From contig NZ_JAUSYB010000001.1 in the NCBI RefSeq assembly GCF_030816505.1, positions 4,030,001-4,094,000 on the forward strand: a stretch of 64,000 nucleotides of DNA, read 5' to 3'. The DNA comes from Microbacterium sp. W4I20 (GTDB lineage Bacteria > Actinomycetota > Actinomycetes > Actinomycetales > Microbacteriaceae). Shown one piece after another: positions 25,025 to 33,471 of this stretch (positions within the stretch are counted from its first letter, which is position 1; every line of letters starts with the position of its first letter). A model generated the notes under the pieces. It did not search any database, was not told the origin of the DNA, and was given only the letters and a program-made list of their open reading frames with translations. The position numbers and the translations under genes were made by a program.

Positions 25025-26473
25025 TCAGTGCGTGTCTTCCGCCTCGATCTCGGTGCGGTCGCCCGACCACAGCGTGTGGAAGGTGCCTTCCTTGTCGATG
25101 CGCTTGTAGGTGTGCGCGCCGAAGAAGTCGCGCTGACCCTGCACGAGCGCGGCGGGGAGCCGGTCGGCGCGGATGCCGTCGTAGTACGACAGTGACGACG
25201 AGAAGGCGGGTGCGGGGATGCCGGCCTGCGCGGCGGTGACGACCACGCGGCGCCAGGACGCCTGGCCGCGGGTGAAGACCTCGGCGAAGTACGGGGCGGT
25301 CATCAGCACGGGGAGGTCCGGCGTCTCGGCGTAGGCCTCGGCGATGCGGTTCAGGAACTGGGCGCGGATGATGCAGCCGCCGCGCCAGATCTTGGAGATC
25401 GCGCCGAGGTCGATGTTCCAGCCGTATTCGGCGGCGCCGGCGCGGATCTCGTCGAAGCCCTGCGAGTACGCGACGATCTTCGACGCGTACAGCGCGAGGC
25501 GCACGTCTTCGATGAAGGCGGCCTCGTCCTCGACCTCGAACTCGTCGTCCGGACCCGGGAGCGCGCCGGCGACGGCACGCTGCTCGGGGTGCGAGGAGAG
25601 CGAGCGGGCGAACGTGGCCTCGGCGATGCCCGAGACGGGCACGCCGAGGGAGAGCGCGGTCTGCACGGTCCAGGCGCCGGTGCCCTTGGCGCCGGCCTGA
25701 TCGACGATCACGTCGACGAGCGGCTTGCCGGTCTCAGCATCCACCTGGCGCAGCACCTCGGCGGTGATCTCGATGAGGTACGACTCGAGCTCGCCCGTGT
25801 TCCACTCGGCGAAGATGTCGGCGATCTCGGCGGGGGTCTTGCCCGTGCCGCGGCGGATGAGGTCGTAGGCCTCGGCGATGAGCTGCATGTCGGCGTACTC
25901 GATGCCGTTGTGCACCATCTTGACGAAGTGGCCGGCGCCGTCGTGGCCGACGTGGGTGACGCACGGTTCGCCCTCGGCCACTGCGGCGATCGACTTCAGG
26001 ATCGGGCCGAGGGTGACCCACGACTCGTCGGAGCCGCCGGGCATGATCGAGGGGCCGGTGAGCGCGCCCTCTTCGCCGCCCGAGATGCCGGCGCCGACGA
26101 AGTTGATGCCGGTCTCGCGCACGGCCTTCTCGCGGCGGATCGTGTCGGGGAAGTAGGCGTTGCCGCCGTCGACGATGATGTCGCCGGGCTCGAAGACCTC
26201 GACGAGCGAGTCGATGACAGCGTCGGTGGGACCGCCGGCCTTGACCATGATGATCGCGGTGCGCGGCTTCTGCAGCGAGTCGGCGAACTCCTGGTACGTC
26301 GATGCGGCGACGAAGCCCGCCTCCGGGTGCTCATCCAGGAGCGTCTGGGTCTTCGCGTGGCTGCGGTTGAAGATCGCCACGGTGTTACCCTCGCGGCTGG
26401 CGAGGTTGCGGGCGAGATTCGAACCCATGACGGCGAGTCCGACGACTCCGATGTTCGCTGATGCTTCGGGCAC
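25025..26473 (-). CDS. gnd: 6-phosphogluconate dehydrogenase (decarboxylating)
   Basis: The 482-residue enzyme of the oxidative pentose phosphate pathway converts 6-phosphogluconate to ribulose-5-phosphate with NADP+. It has the Rossmann motif VVGLAVMGSNLARN, NRSHAKT, the substrate motif GISGGEEGALTGPSIMPGG, KMVHNGIEY with the catalytic Lys, and a C-terminal GAHTYKRIDKEGTFHTLW. The start is GTG 26473, with AGGAG 6 nt upstream. Length and motifs match the homodimeric long form. Confidence 0.95.
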   Translation of the reverse strand: MPEASANIGVVGLAVMGSNLARNLASREGNTVAIFNRSHAKTQTLLDEHPEAGFVAASTYQEFADSLQKPRTAIIMVKAGGPTDAVIDSLVEVFEPGDIIVDGGNAYFPDTIRREKAVRETGINFVGAGISGGEEGALTGPSIMPGGSDESWVTLGPILKSIAAVAEGEPCVTHVGHDGAGHFVKMVHNGIEYADMQLIAEAYDLIRRGTGKTPAEIADIFAEWNTGELESYLIEITAEVLRQVDAETGKPLVDVIVDQAGAKGTGAWTVQTALSLGVPVSGIAEATFARSLSSHPEQRAVAGALPGPDDEFEVEDEAAFIEDVRLALYASKIVAYSQGFDEIRAGAAEYGWNIDLGAISKIWRGGCIIRAQFLNRIAEAYAETPDLPVLMTAPYFAEVFTRGQASWRRVVVTAAQAGIPAPAFSSSLSYYDGIRADRLPAALVQGQRDFFGAHTYKRIDKEGTFHTLWSGDRTEIEAEDTH

Positions 26474-26635
26474 AGAAGGCTCCTGAATCGTGAAGAATGG
26501 GGTGCTTTCAGCGTATCGCTGTGCGGAGGGCGGGCGCGCCTCGTGTCACGGATTGCGACGAACGGTCGGGTCGCCCGGCGGGAGCGATCGCCCGACGTCC
26601 TACGCTGGACAGGGTCGTCGGCGAGAGGGGTCACC

Positions 26636-27694
26636 ATGGTCGGTTCGGAGAGCAAGCTGCGTGCGGTCGTGGCTGTACCGCTGCCCGAGGAGCTCTGCCG
26701 GCTCATCGAGACGCTCGAACCGCGTGTGGAGGTCGTCAGCGATCCGGCGCTGACGCCGCCGATGCGAGGGCCCGCGGACTGGACGGGGGATCCGGACTTC
26801 GTGCGCACTCCTTACCAGCAGGCCGCCTTCGACGCGATGGTGGATTCGGCCGAGGTCCTCTTCGGGATCCCCGACGTCGATGCGGCGGCGCTCGCCCGCA
26901 CGGTGAGTGCGAACCCCGGCCTGCGCTGGGTGATGACGACGGCCGCGGGCGGCGGCAGCACCGTGAAGGCGGCCGGGCTCTCGCGGGAGGATCTCGATCG
27001 GGTCGTCTTCACGACCAGCGCCGGTGTGCACGGGGGAACGCTCGCGGAATTCGCGGTCTTCGCCGTCATGGCCGGCGCCAAGGGCCTGCCCCGGCTGCTG
27101 GCGGATCAGCGTACCCGGACCTGGCCCGACCGCTGGGAGATGCGACAGCTCGACGAGATGACGGTGCTGATCGTCGGGCTCGGTGGGATCGGCGCGGAAT
27201 GCGCCCGGCGGTTCCACGCCCTCGGGGCGACAGTGTGGGGCACGACGCGGTCCGGGGAGCCCGTCGACGGCATCGATCGCCTGGTGCCGCTCGACGAGCT
27301 CATCGAAGCCGTCCGTCACGTCGACGCGATCGTCGTGACGCTGCCGGGAACCGCGCAGACCGAGCACCTGATCGGCGCGGAGGTTCTCGAGGCGGCGAAA
27401 CCCGGCATGATCTTGACGAACGTCGGACGTGGGACCGTCGTCGACGAGGCTGCGCTGCTGAGCGCGCTGGACGACGGGACGATCTCGTTCGCGGGCCTCG
27501 ATGTCTTCGAGCAGGAGCCTCTGGATGCCGCGTCGCCGCTGTGGTCTCATCCGAACGTGCTGGTCAGCCCGCATACGGCGGCGCTCAATTCCCGGGAGGA
27601 AGAGCGCATCGCCCGCCGCTTCGCCGAGAACGCGACGCGACTGCTGGACGGCCGGGAGCTGCGGGCCGTGGTCGACACGGTCGAGTTCTACTGA
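26636..27694 (+). CDS. D-2-hydroxyacid dehydrogenase family protein
   Basis: The start at ATG 26636, with GAGAGGGG upstream, gives 352 residues. The NAD-binding domain has VLIVGLGGIGAECARRFHALG; the catalytic trio of the family is visible as Arg in NVGRGTVVDE, Glu in DVFEQEPL and His in SPHTAALN. The N-terminal substrate domain is typical of the phosphoglycerate dehydrogenase/glyoxylate reductase superfamily. The substrate cannot be told. A TACGCT hexamer (26601-26606) is a plausible -10. Divergent from gnd. Confidence 0.85.
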   Translation: MVGSESKLRAVVAVPLPEELCRLIETLEPRVEVVSDPALTPPMRGPADWTGDPDFVRTPYQQAAFDAMVDSAEVLFGIPDVDAAALARTVSANPGLRWVMTTAAGGGSTVKAAGLSREDLDRVVFTTSAGVHGGTLAEFAVFAVMAGAKGLPRLLADQRTRTWPDRWEMRQLDEMTVLIVGLGGIGAECARRFHALGATVWGTTRSGEPVDGIDRLVPLDELIEAVRHVDAIVVTLPGTAQTEHLIGAEVLEAAKPGMILTNVGRGTVVDEAALLSALDDGTISFAGLDVFEQEPLDAASPLWSHPNVLVSPHTAALNSREEERIARRFAENATRLLDGRELRAVVDTVEFY

Positions 27695-27725
27695 GCGAAC
27701 TCTCCTGAGCGGGCTCTCCCCGGTG

Positions 27726-27851
27726 TCAGTCCTTGCGGTATCCGGAGCGGCCCATCGAGAACAGGGCGGCGAAAGCACCGCCGACCGCGCACACGGACAT
27801 CGCACCGATCAGCCAGAGGAGTGCGTGCGAGAGGAAGGCGCCGTCGAGCAT
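27726..27851 (-). CDS. 41-residue membrane protein
   Basis: A short reading frame with ATG 27851, GGAG spaced 6 nt upstream and stop TGA at 27726. The product begins MLDGAFLSHALLWLIGAMSV and ends in a basic tail GRSGYRKD, with one hydrophobic helix (about residues 8-33). Its own -10 candidate TAGGCT lies 39 nt upstream. The combination of ribosome binding site, promoter and helix with positive-inside tail supports a real small protein. Function unknown. Confidence 0.65.
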   Translation of the reverse strand: MLDGAFLSHALLWLIGAMSVCAVGGAFAALFSMGRSGYRKD

Positions 27852-27890
27852 GAGGTTCTCCGTGATCTGCAGAAAAGGACCGGTGTCACC

Positions 27891-27915
27891 AGCCTATCGG
27901 CTCATCCGGTACCAT
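27891..27915. promoter_or_regulatory. Overlapping divergent promoters for the small membrane protein and rplY
   Basis: TAGGCT on the minus strand (27891-27896) and TACCAT on the plus strand (27910-27915) face away from each other only 13 bp apart, so their -35 regions overlap the opposing -10. The rplY transcript would carry a leader of about 150 nt; beyond these elements I see nothing definite in 27916-28060. Confidence 0.45.
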
Positions 27916-28074
27916 TGAGCTGTACCTCGGCGAGGGATGCTTCTGCGCGTGCGCGGACATCCGTTATCGACGCGGCGAAGCGAGCCGGTGGCTTTCCTCA
28001 CGCGTCTGCGTTCGAGCTGACAATTCCAAGACCACCGCGCGGCGCCTTCGCTGCGTGTCCCGAAGGAGAACCGC

Positions 28075-28710
28075 ATGTCTGAAGACACCAAGGTCCACGC
28101 CGAGCTCCGCGAGAGCTTCGGCAAGGGCTTCGCCCGTCGCCTCCGCGCCGCCGGCAAGATTCCCGCCGTCATCTACGGCCACGGCACCGAGCCGGTGCAC
28201 GTCGCACTGCCCGGCCACCAGGTCGGACTCATCATCCGTCGCGCCAACGCGCTGCTCGAGCTCGACATCGAGGGCAAGGAGCAGCTCGCGCTGGTCAAGG
28301 ACGTGCAGAAGGACCCCGTGCACCAGGTGATCGAGCACATCGATCTGCTCGTCGTCCGCAAGGGCGAGAAGGTCACGATCGACGTTCCGGTCATCGTCAC
28401 CGGCGAGCCCGCGCCGGGCACGGTCGTCAACCAGGACGCGAACACCCTGTCGATCGAGGCAGAGGCCACGCACATCCCGCAGAACCTCGAGGTCTCCGTC
28501 GAGGGTCTCGAAGAGGGCGCGCACATCACCGCCGCAGACGTGAAGCTCCCCAAGGGTTCGACGCTGCTGGCCGACCCCGAGGTGCTCATCGTCGCGATCG
28601 CGGTTCCCGCCGAGCAGGACCTCGGTGAGGAGACCGAGGCCGCCGAGGGCACTGAGGCTGCAGAAGGCGCCGAGGGCGACGCTGCCGCTGAGGACGCCGC
28701 CGCGGAGTGA
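28075..28710 (+). CDS. rplY: 50S ribosomal protein L25/general stress protein Ctc
   Basis: The 211-residue protein is the two-domain L25/TL5/Ctc type: an N-terminal 5S rRNA-binding beta-barrel (FGKGFARRLRAAGKIPAVIYGHGTEPVHVALP) and a C-terminal beta domain (PAPGTVVNQDANTLSIEA), ending in an acidic Ala/Glu tail. It is part of the large ribosomal subunit. AAGGAG sits 7 nt before the ATG. A long leader precedes it, and a terminator plus pth follow, a conserved actinobacterial pairing. Confidence 0.93.
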   Translation: MSEDTKVHAELRESFGKGFARRLRAAGKIPAVIYGHGTEPVHVALPGHQVGLIIRRANALLELDIEGKEQLALVKDVQKDPVHQVIEHIDLLVVRKGEKVTIDVPVIVTGEPAPGTVVNQDANTLSIEAEATHIPQNLEVSVEGLEEGAHITAADVKLPKGSTLLADPEVLIVAIAVPAEQDLGEETEAAEGTEAAEGAEGDAAAEDAAAE

Positions 28711-28729
28711 TCTCCGACTGATTCACCGC

Positions 28730-28760
28730 AGAGGGGACGCGATCCGATCGCGTCCCCTCT
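28730..28760 (+). terminator. Terminator between rplY and pth
   Basis: A perfect 12-bp stem (28730-28741 with 28749-28760) closes a 7-nt loop that is itself part of the palindrome, 20 nt after the rplY stop. A -10 candidate TATCCT for pth starts 4 nt later. Confidence 0.75.
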
Positions 28761-28811
28761 GTCGTATCCTGACCGGGTCCCGGCAAGGGACGCGGATGAG
28801 AGGACGAGGGC

Positions 28812-29393
28812 ATGTCATCCACCTGGCTGGTGGTGGGCCTGGGCAATCCCGGCCCCCGCTACGAGAGCACCCGCCACAACATCGGTCAGATGGTCGTCGA
28901 CGAGATCGCGACACGTCGCGGTGAGAGTTTCCGCGAGCACAAGGGCGGCGCACGCGTCGTCGATACCTGGCTTCGCCCGGGTGCCGACAAGCTCGTGCTC
29001 GCGAAGCCGAACAGCTTCATGAACGTCTCGGGCACTCCGGTGGCAGCTCTGGCGCGGTTCTACTCGGTGCCGCCGGAGCAGGTCGTCGTGGTGCACGACG
29101 AGCTCGACATCCCGTTCGACACGGTCAAGCTGAAGATCGGCGGCGGACACGGAGGCCACAACGGCGTCCGTGACATCGCGCGCGCGCTCACGACGCCCGA
29201 GTTCCCGCGCGTGCGCGTCGGCATCGGGCGTCCGGTCGGCCGTCAGGACCCCGCCGACTGGGTGCTCTCGCCGTTCGGCAAGGAGGAGCGTCCGAACCTG
29301 CCGATCCTGGTCTCAGACGCCGCCGACGCGGTCGAACTCCTCGTCGCCGAGGGGTTGCTCGCCGCGCAGCAGAAACACCACGCGCCGCGCTGA
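28812..29393 (+). CDS. pth: Peptidyl-tRNA hydrolase
   Basis: The 193-residue enzyme frees tRNA from prematurely released peptidyl-tRNA. Conserved residues are visible in GLGNPGPRYESTRHNIGQMVV (catalytic His), LAKPNSFMNVSG (Asn), VVVHDELDIP (Asp) and GGHGGHNGVRDI. The ATG follows GAGGACGAGGGC. Its promoter is probably TATCCT at 28764-28769, just after the rplY terminator. Confidence 0.94.
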   Translation: MSSTWLVVGLGNPGPRYESTRHNIGQMVVDEIATRRGESFREHKGGARVVDTWLRPGADKLVLAKPNSFMNVSGTPVAALARFYSVPPEQVVVVHDELDIPFDTVKLKIGGGHGGHNGVRDIARALTTPEFPRVRVGIGRPVGRQDPADWVLSPFGKEERPNLPILVSDAADAVELLVAEGLLAAQQKHHAPR

Positions 29394-29422
29394 GGCGTGT
29401 ACGCAGTCCTGGCGAGCGCTCG

Positions 29423-30070
29423 TCAGCTGGCGAACTCGACGAAGCCCGCTGCGCTGCCGGTGGAGAAGGCGATCAGCAGCACCACGAAGAAGATCGCCGG
29501 TGCGAGCACCGCGACCACCAGAGCGCCGATGCCGGCACCCCGCCCCTGCTTCTTTCGGATGGCGATGATGCCCATGACGATGGCGGCCACGCCGAGCAGT
29601 GTGCCGGTCCAGAAGGAGAGCTCTGCCCACAGCACCTGGTCGCGCGCCGGTGAGAGCACGCTGAGCACGTCATCGTTCGTGGTCGTGATGCCCTGCGGGA
29701 TGCGGCGGCCGATCTCGAAGCCCGCCACTCCGACGACGATCGGCGTCACGACGGCGGCGACGAGCGCGAGGATCAGGGCGAGCAGGCCGAGGAAGCCCGA
29801 GGCGCGAGGAGTCGTCTCCGGCACGGCATATGCGCCCGCAGGAGCCGCGTAGCCGCCGACGGGAACCTGGTAGGCGCCCGGAGGAGCCGCCTGCGGTGCA
29901 GGAGTCGGAGCCGAGTAGACCGGAGGCGCAACGGCCGGGGCCGCGTACACCGGCGGTGCGGCAGGCGGAGCCGGCTGGTAGCCCGGGGGAGGCGGCGGAA
30001 CGGCTCCATACGGCGCAGTCGGAACAGGAGGCACGGCACCGGATGGGGGCGGCAGCTGCGGATCGGTCAC
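29423..30070 (-). CDS. Proline-rich membrane protein (DUF4190-like)
   Basis: A 215-residue protein with a cytoplasmic low-complexity N-terminus of about 85 residues rich in Pro, Ala, Tyr and Val, followed by two or three hydrophobic helices and the loop GIIAIRKKQGRGAGIGALVV, which is typical of DUF4190 membrane proteins. The function is unknown. It starts at GTG 30070; TAGGAT lies 6 nt upstream with no Shine-Dalgarno. Convergent with pth. Confidence 0.72.
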   Translation of the reverse strand: MTDPQLPPPSGAVPPVPTAPYGAVPPPPPGYQPAPPAAPPVYAAPAVAPPVYSAPTPAPQAAPPGAYQVPVGGYAAPAGAYAVPETTPRASGFLGLLALILALVAAVVTPIVVGVAGFEIGRRIPQGITTTNDDVLSVLSPARDQVLWAELSFWTGTLLGVAAIVMGIIAIRKKQGRGAGIGALVVAVLAPAIFFVVLLIAFSTGSAAGFVEFAS

Positions 30071-30076
30071 GCCCCC

Positions 30077-30082
30077 ATCCTA
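30077..30082 (-). promoter_or_regulatory. -10 element for a leaderless transcript (DUF4190-like gene)
   Basis: TAGGAT on the minus strand, 6 nt before GTG 30070. This spacing would put the transcription start at the start codon. Confidence 0.5.
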
Positions 30083-30096
30083 GAGGCCGGAGGCTC

Positions 30097-31101
30097 TCAG
30101 ACGCGGCGGAGCAGCCCCACGCGGTCGTACACATCCGACAGGGTCGCGTCGGCGACGGCATCTGCTCGCCCGGCGTTCTCGGCCAGGATGCGATCGAGCT
30201 CGGCGGGGTCGTCGAGCAGCTCGAGCGCCCGTGCGCGCACGGGCTCGAACTCGCTCACCACCACCTCGGCGAGGCCCTTCTTGAAGTCGCCGTAGCCGCG
30301 CCCCGCGTACTCGTCTTCGATCGACGCGACCTGACGACCCGAGAGGGCCGCGTAGATCGTGAGCAGGTTCGAGACGCCGGGCTTGTTCTCCCGGTCGAAG
30401 CGCACGGATCCCTCGGTGTCGGTCACGGCCCGCATGACCTTCTTGGCCGACTTCGCCGGGTCGTCGAGCATCCAGAGCACGCCCGCATCGCTCTCCGAGG
30501 ACTTCGACATCTTCGACGTCGGGTTCTGCAGGTCGTAGATGCGCGCGGTCTCCTTCTGGATGACCGGCATCGGCACCGTGAAGGTCTGACCGTAGCGGGT
30601 GTTGAAGCGCTCGGCGAGATCCCGAGTGAGCTCGACGTGCTGCTTCTGATCGTCGCCCACCGGCACCACGTCGGTCTGGTACAGCAGGATATCCGCGGCC
30701 ATGAGCACCGGATACGTGAACAGACCGACGCTCGTGGAGTCCTGCCCGTAGCGGGCCGACTTGTCCTTGAACTGCGTCATCCGGTTCGCTTCGCCGAAGC
30801 CCGTGATGGTGCTGAGGATCCAGGCCAGCTCGGCGTGCGCGCGCACGTGCGATTGCACGTACAGCGTCGACTTCGACGGCTCGATGCCCGCCGCGATGTA
30901 CTGCGCGGCGGTGCGTCGCGTCTTCTCGCGAAGCTCTGCTGGATCGTTCGGCTGCGTGAGGGCATGCAGGTCCACAACCGAGAAGTACGCGTCGTAGGAG
31001 TTCTGAAGATCCCGCCACTGCAGGAGCGCGCCGATGTAGTTGCCGATCTGAAGGGAGTCGGCGGAGGGCTGCATTCCGGAGTACAGGCGAGGTTTCGTCA
31101 C
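30097..31101 (-). CDS. trpS: Tryptophanyl-tRNA synthetase
   Basis: The 334-residue class I synthetase charges tRNA-Trp. The HIGH-equivalent region is [18 protein letters not shown], the KMSKS loop is intact ([11 protein letters not shown]), and [28 protein letters not shown] is the tryptophan pocket. Start is GTG 31101, 7 nt after TAGGAT (31109-31114), without a Shine-Dalgarno. It ends 26 nt before the DUF4190-like gene. Confidence 0.95.
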   Translation of the reverse strand: MTKPRLYSGMQPSADSLQIGNYIGALLQWRDLQNSYDAYFSVVDLHALTQPNDPAELREKTRRTAAQYIAAGIEPSKSTLYVQSHVRAHAELAWILSTITGFGEANRMTQFKDKSARYGQDSTSVGLFTYPVLMAADILLYQTDVVPVGDDQKQHVELTRDLAERFNTRYGQTFTVPMPVIQKETARIYDLQNPTSKMSKSSESDAGVLWMLDDPAKSAKKVMRAVTDTEGSVRFDRENKPGVSNLLTIYAALSGRQVASIEDEYAGRGYGDFKKGLAEVVVSEFEPVRARALELLDDPAELDRILAENAGRADAVADATLSDVYDRVGLLRRV

Positions 31102-31108
31102 GGTATCA

Positions 31109-31114
31109 ATCCTA
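31109..31114 (-). promoter_or_regulatory. -10 element for a leaderless trpS transcript
   Basis: TAGGAT on the minus strand with a 7-nt gap to GTG 31101. Confidence 0.5.
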
Positions 31115-31150
31115 TGGGGATGCCGGACGGGGTCAGCGCGCAGCGGCGTC

Positions 31151-31156
31151 TACGCT
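31151..31156 (+). promoter_or_regulatory. -10 element for a leaderless transcript (SRPBCC gene)
   Basis: TACGCT, 6 nt before ATG 31163, in the 61-bp gap divergent from trpS. Confidence 0.5.
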
Positions 31157-31162
31157 GAGGGC

Positions 31163-31822
31163 ATGATGCTCGCCCCTCGGACCGCACGGACACCCGGGCG
31201 CCGCGATCGCGCTCTCTATGTCGAGATCCTCATCGATGCCCCGATCGAGACGGTCTGGGAGCTCACCCAGGATCCCGAGCAGCACGCACGCTGGGACGGC
31301 CGGTTCACGGCGATCCGCCCGAGGCGGCGGCGGGAGGATGGAGCGCAGGAGTTCACCTACGAGCTGGACCTCGGCATCCACACCATCCGCGGCACCGGCG
31401 TCTCGCTGGGTGACAAGCACGGGCGGCAGGGGGAGCGCACCTCCGCTCTCGCCTTCGACACCTCTGACCGGCTCTCGCCGCTGGGGCCAGGACGAGGGTA
31501 CTGGCGCTACATCCCCACCTCCGAGGGAGTGCGCTTCCTCACCGGCTACGACTACGCGCCGGGGTGGGGCTGGGCGGGCCGGGTCCTCGATCCGCTCGTG
31601 ACCCGTCCGTTCGTGTGGTGGCTCACGGCCTGGAGCTTCGATCGGCTCCGACTCTGGGCGGAGGACGGCGTTCCGCCGGAGGAGACGCGATGGTGGCGGT
31701 CGCTCCTTCCCGGACGGCGGCCGCGCGCTCGTGCCCGGCGGTGCCTGTCGCGTCCGGCCAGCACCGGCGGACGCACCATCATGCAGCACGCGCCGGCATC
31801 CCTCGCGGTGGTGAGTCCGTGA
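31163..31822 (+). CDS. SRPBCC-family (START/polyketide-cyclase fold) protein
   Basis: A 219-residue protein whose first 165 residues fit the SRPBCC lipid/polyketide-binding fold: it opens with VEILIDAPIETVWELTQDPEQHARWD, the usual family start, and ends with a long amphipathic helix (VTRPFVWWLTAWSFDRLRLW). The C-terminal 50 residues are Arg-rich and disordered-looking. Such proteins bind hydrophobic ligands. Its stop overlaps the next start by GTGA, and it heads a four-gene cluster with two DUF4166 proteins and a membrane protein. Specific function unknown. Confidence 0.75.
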   Translation: MMLAPRTARTPGRRDRALYVEILIDAPIETVWELTQDPEQHARWDGRFTAIRPRRRREDGAQEFTYELDLGIHTIRGTGVSLGDKHGRQGERTSALAFDTSDRLSPLGPGRGYWRYIPTSEGVRFLTGYDYAPGWGWAGRVLDPLVTRPFVWWLTAWSFDRLRLWAEDGVPPEETRWWRSLLPGRRPRARARRCLSRPASTGGRTIMQHAPASLAVVSP

Positions 31823-32505
31823 GCCCCGCTCCCGGGGTGTTCGAGCGCGCGCTCGGTGCCGACTTCGCGCGCCTGCATCCGCAGATGCAGCGGCGGTTCG
31901 GGGTGGGCGTCGAGGCGGGATACGGCTGCGTGGGCCGCGGCGTCATGACCGAGATCCGGCGCGGGCCGTGGTGGACGCTCCCGTTCCTCGCGATCGGCAC
32001 CATGCGGAACATCATGTTCCCCGAGCGCGGGCGGAACATCCCTTTCCAGATCGACAACTTCGCCTACATCGACAGCCTCGGGCGGGAGACCGTGACGTTC
32101 GTGCGGACGATGACGATGCGACCGGGCCGGCGTCGCCGATTCGACGCGACGATGATCTACAGCCCCGCGCGCGGGAGGATCGTCGACTACCTCGGAACGC
32201 ACCAGCACCTCGCGGTGGACCTCGACCTGGCTGTCACGGAGGACGGCGGACTGCGGTTGACGTCGGGCGAGCAGCGCTTCTACGAAGGACCGGTCGCCTT
32301 CCGATTCCCGATGCTGTTCAGCGGACGCGCGAGGCTGGTCGAGCGATTCGACGACGAGCAGGGATGCTTCGTCATCGACCTCGAGGTGCACAACGACGTG
32401 CTGGGCTTCCTGTTCGGTTACCGGGGGAGTTTCCAGTGCGAGTTCCCCGACGGCACCGCGATGCCGGAGACCGCCAAACCCGTCCGCGAGGAGGTGCGGG
32501 AGTGA
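31819..32505 (+). CDS. DUF4166 domain protein A
   Basis: Starting at GTG 31819 (GTGA overlap with the SRPBCC gene), the product is 228 residues. It opens VFERALGADFARLHPQMQRRFG, a hallmark of DUF4166, and continues with beta-strand-rich sequence (VTFVRTMTMRPGRRRRFDATM, LTSGEQRFYEGPVAFRFP, LFGYRGSFQCEF). No catalytic motif or membrane segment is recognised. The next gene encodes a weakly similar paralog. Confidence 0.72.
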   Translation: MSPAPGVFERALGADFARLHPQMQRRFGVGVEAGYGCVGRGVMTEIRRGPWWTLPFLAIGTMRNIMFPERGRNIPFQIDNFAYIDSLGRETVTFVRTMTMRPGRRRRFDATMIYSPARGRIVDYLGTHQHLAVDLDLAVTEDGGLRLTSGEQRFYEGPVAFRFPMLFSGRARLVERFDDEQGCFVIDLEVHNDVLGFLFGYRGSFQCEFPDGTAMPETAKPVREEVRE

Positions 32506-33143
32506 GTGCGCGAGGTGAGGTCTTCCTGACGGCGCTCGGCGCCGAGGCGGAGCGTCTGCACCCGGAGATCCTGGCGCAGTTGCGAGCGCCCGCTGCTGCC
32601 GAGACCGCGGAGGGTGTCTTCGCCGTCGCGGGAAGCCGATTCGGTCGGCTCGGCGCGCTGGCGCTGCCCGTCGTCGGACCTCGGATGCTGGTGACACGAC
32701 ACGCACGGGATGTGCCGTTCATCCTCCGAACCCGTCCGGGGCGCACCGAGGACGGCCGCGCGACTCTCGACACGATCCGGGAGTTCCGCTTCCCCGGCGC
32801 GACGCAGTTCATCACCGACCGGCTCACCGAGAGCGTGGTGCCCGGTCTCGTCCGCAACGTGCTCGGTGCGCGGGGCCGGGTGGAACTCATCGAGGAGTGC
32901 AGCGTGACGGATCGGGGCGCACTGCGGATGCGGACGAAACGGGTGGCGCTGCGCCTGTGGGGTCGCCGGTTCGCACTGCGCGGCATCCTGGGCATCTCCG
33001 TCGACCTGGAGGACGGCTGGGATGAGACTCATCGACGCCGCACGATCGACATGCGCGCCCGAAACCCGCTGTTCGGCACCGTGCTGGAGTATCGCGGCTG
33101 GTACCGTCACCTCGAGGAGACGGATGAACCGAACATCGCGTGA
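32502..33143 (+). CDS. DUF4166-like protein B, paralog of the preceding gene
   Basis: Starting at GTG 32502, again with a GTGA overlap, the product is 213 residues. It aligns with its neighbour over its length: FLTALGAEAERLHPEILAQL, FREFRF/ITDRLTES and FGTVLEYRGWYRHL match the positions of ALGADFARLHP, the central strands and FGYRGSF. This looks like an old tandem duplication. Function unknown; membership in the same operon as an SRPBCC protein suggests a shared hydrophobic ligand. Confidence 0.68.
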   Translation: MSARGEVFLTALGAEAERLHPEILAQLRAPAAAETAEGVFAVAGSRFGRLGALALPVVGPRMLVTRHARDVPFILRTRPGRTEDGRATLDTIREFRFPGATQFITDRLTESVVPGLVRNVLGARGRVELIEECSVTDRGALRMRTKRVALRLWGRRFALRGILGISVDLEDGWDETHRRRTIDMRARNPLFGTVLEYRGWYRHLEETDEPNIA

Positions 33144-33438
33144 TGCCCCCGGACGCGGCGTGCGCATCCTCGGGCTCATCCTCACGGTGGTGGCGGGGAT
33201 CCCGTTCGTGTTCTGCGCGTGGATCGCGCTGAGCAGTCGTCTCGGCCTCGGCTCCGTCGATCCGCACGGGTATGGACTCATCTTCGGAACGTTCCTCGCC
33301 CTGGTCGCAGGGATCTTCCTCGCTATGGTCGTGCCACTGATGTTCCCGACCGCGCGTCGGGGCAGCGCATACGTGGGGAGCCTGATCGGCTACGTCGTCG
33401 TGGCCGCGGCGCTGATCATCTCGCTCATCACCGCCTGA
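33124..33438 (+). CDS. Small three-helix membrane protein
   Basis: ATG 33124, preceded by GAGGAGACGG, overlaps the end of the DUF4166 B gene by 20 nt and gives 104 residues. Three hydrophobic segments are seen: ILGLILTVVAGIPFVFCAWIAL, the GTFLALVAGIFLAMVVPLMF helix and YVGSLIGYVVVAAALIISLI. The overlap implies cotranslation with the DUF4166 pair. No known family is recognised. Confidence 0.75.
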   Translation: MNRTSRDAPGRGVRILGLILTVVAGIPFVFCAWIALSSRLGLGSVDPHGYGLIFGTFLALVAGIFLAMVVPLMFPTARRGSAYVGSLIGYVVVAAALIISLITA

Positions 33439-33471
33439 GCGACCGCCTCGCGGACGCGTGCGGGTCGACGC

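Noticed and set aside
33439..33471. Terminator between the membrane protein gene and xthA
   Set aside because: Only a weak imperfect stem is possible in 33 bp; not enough to call.
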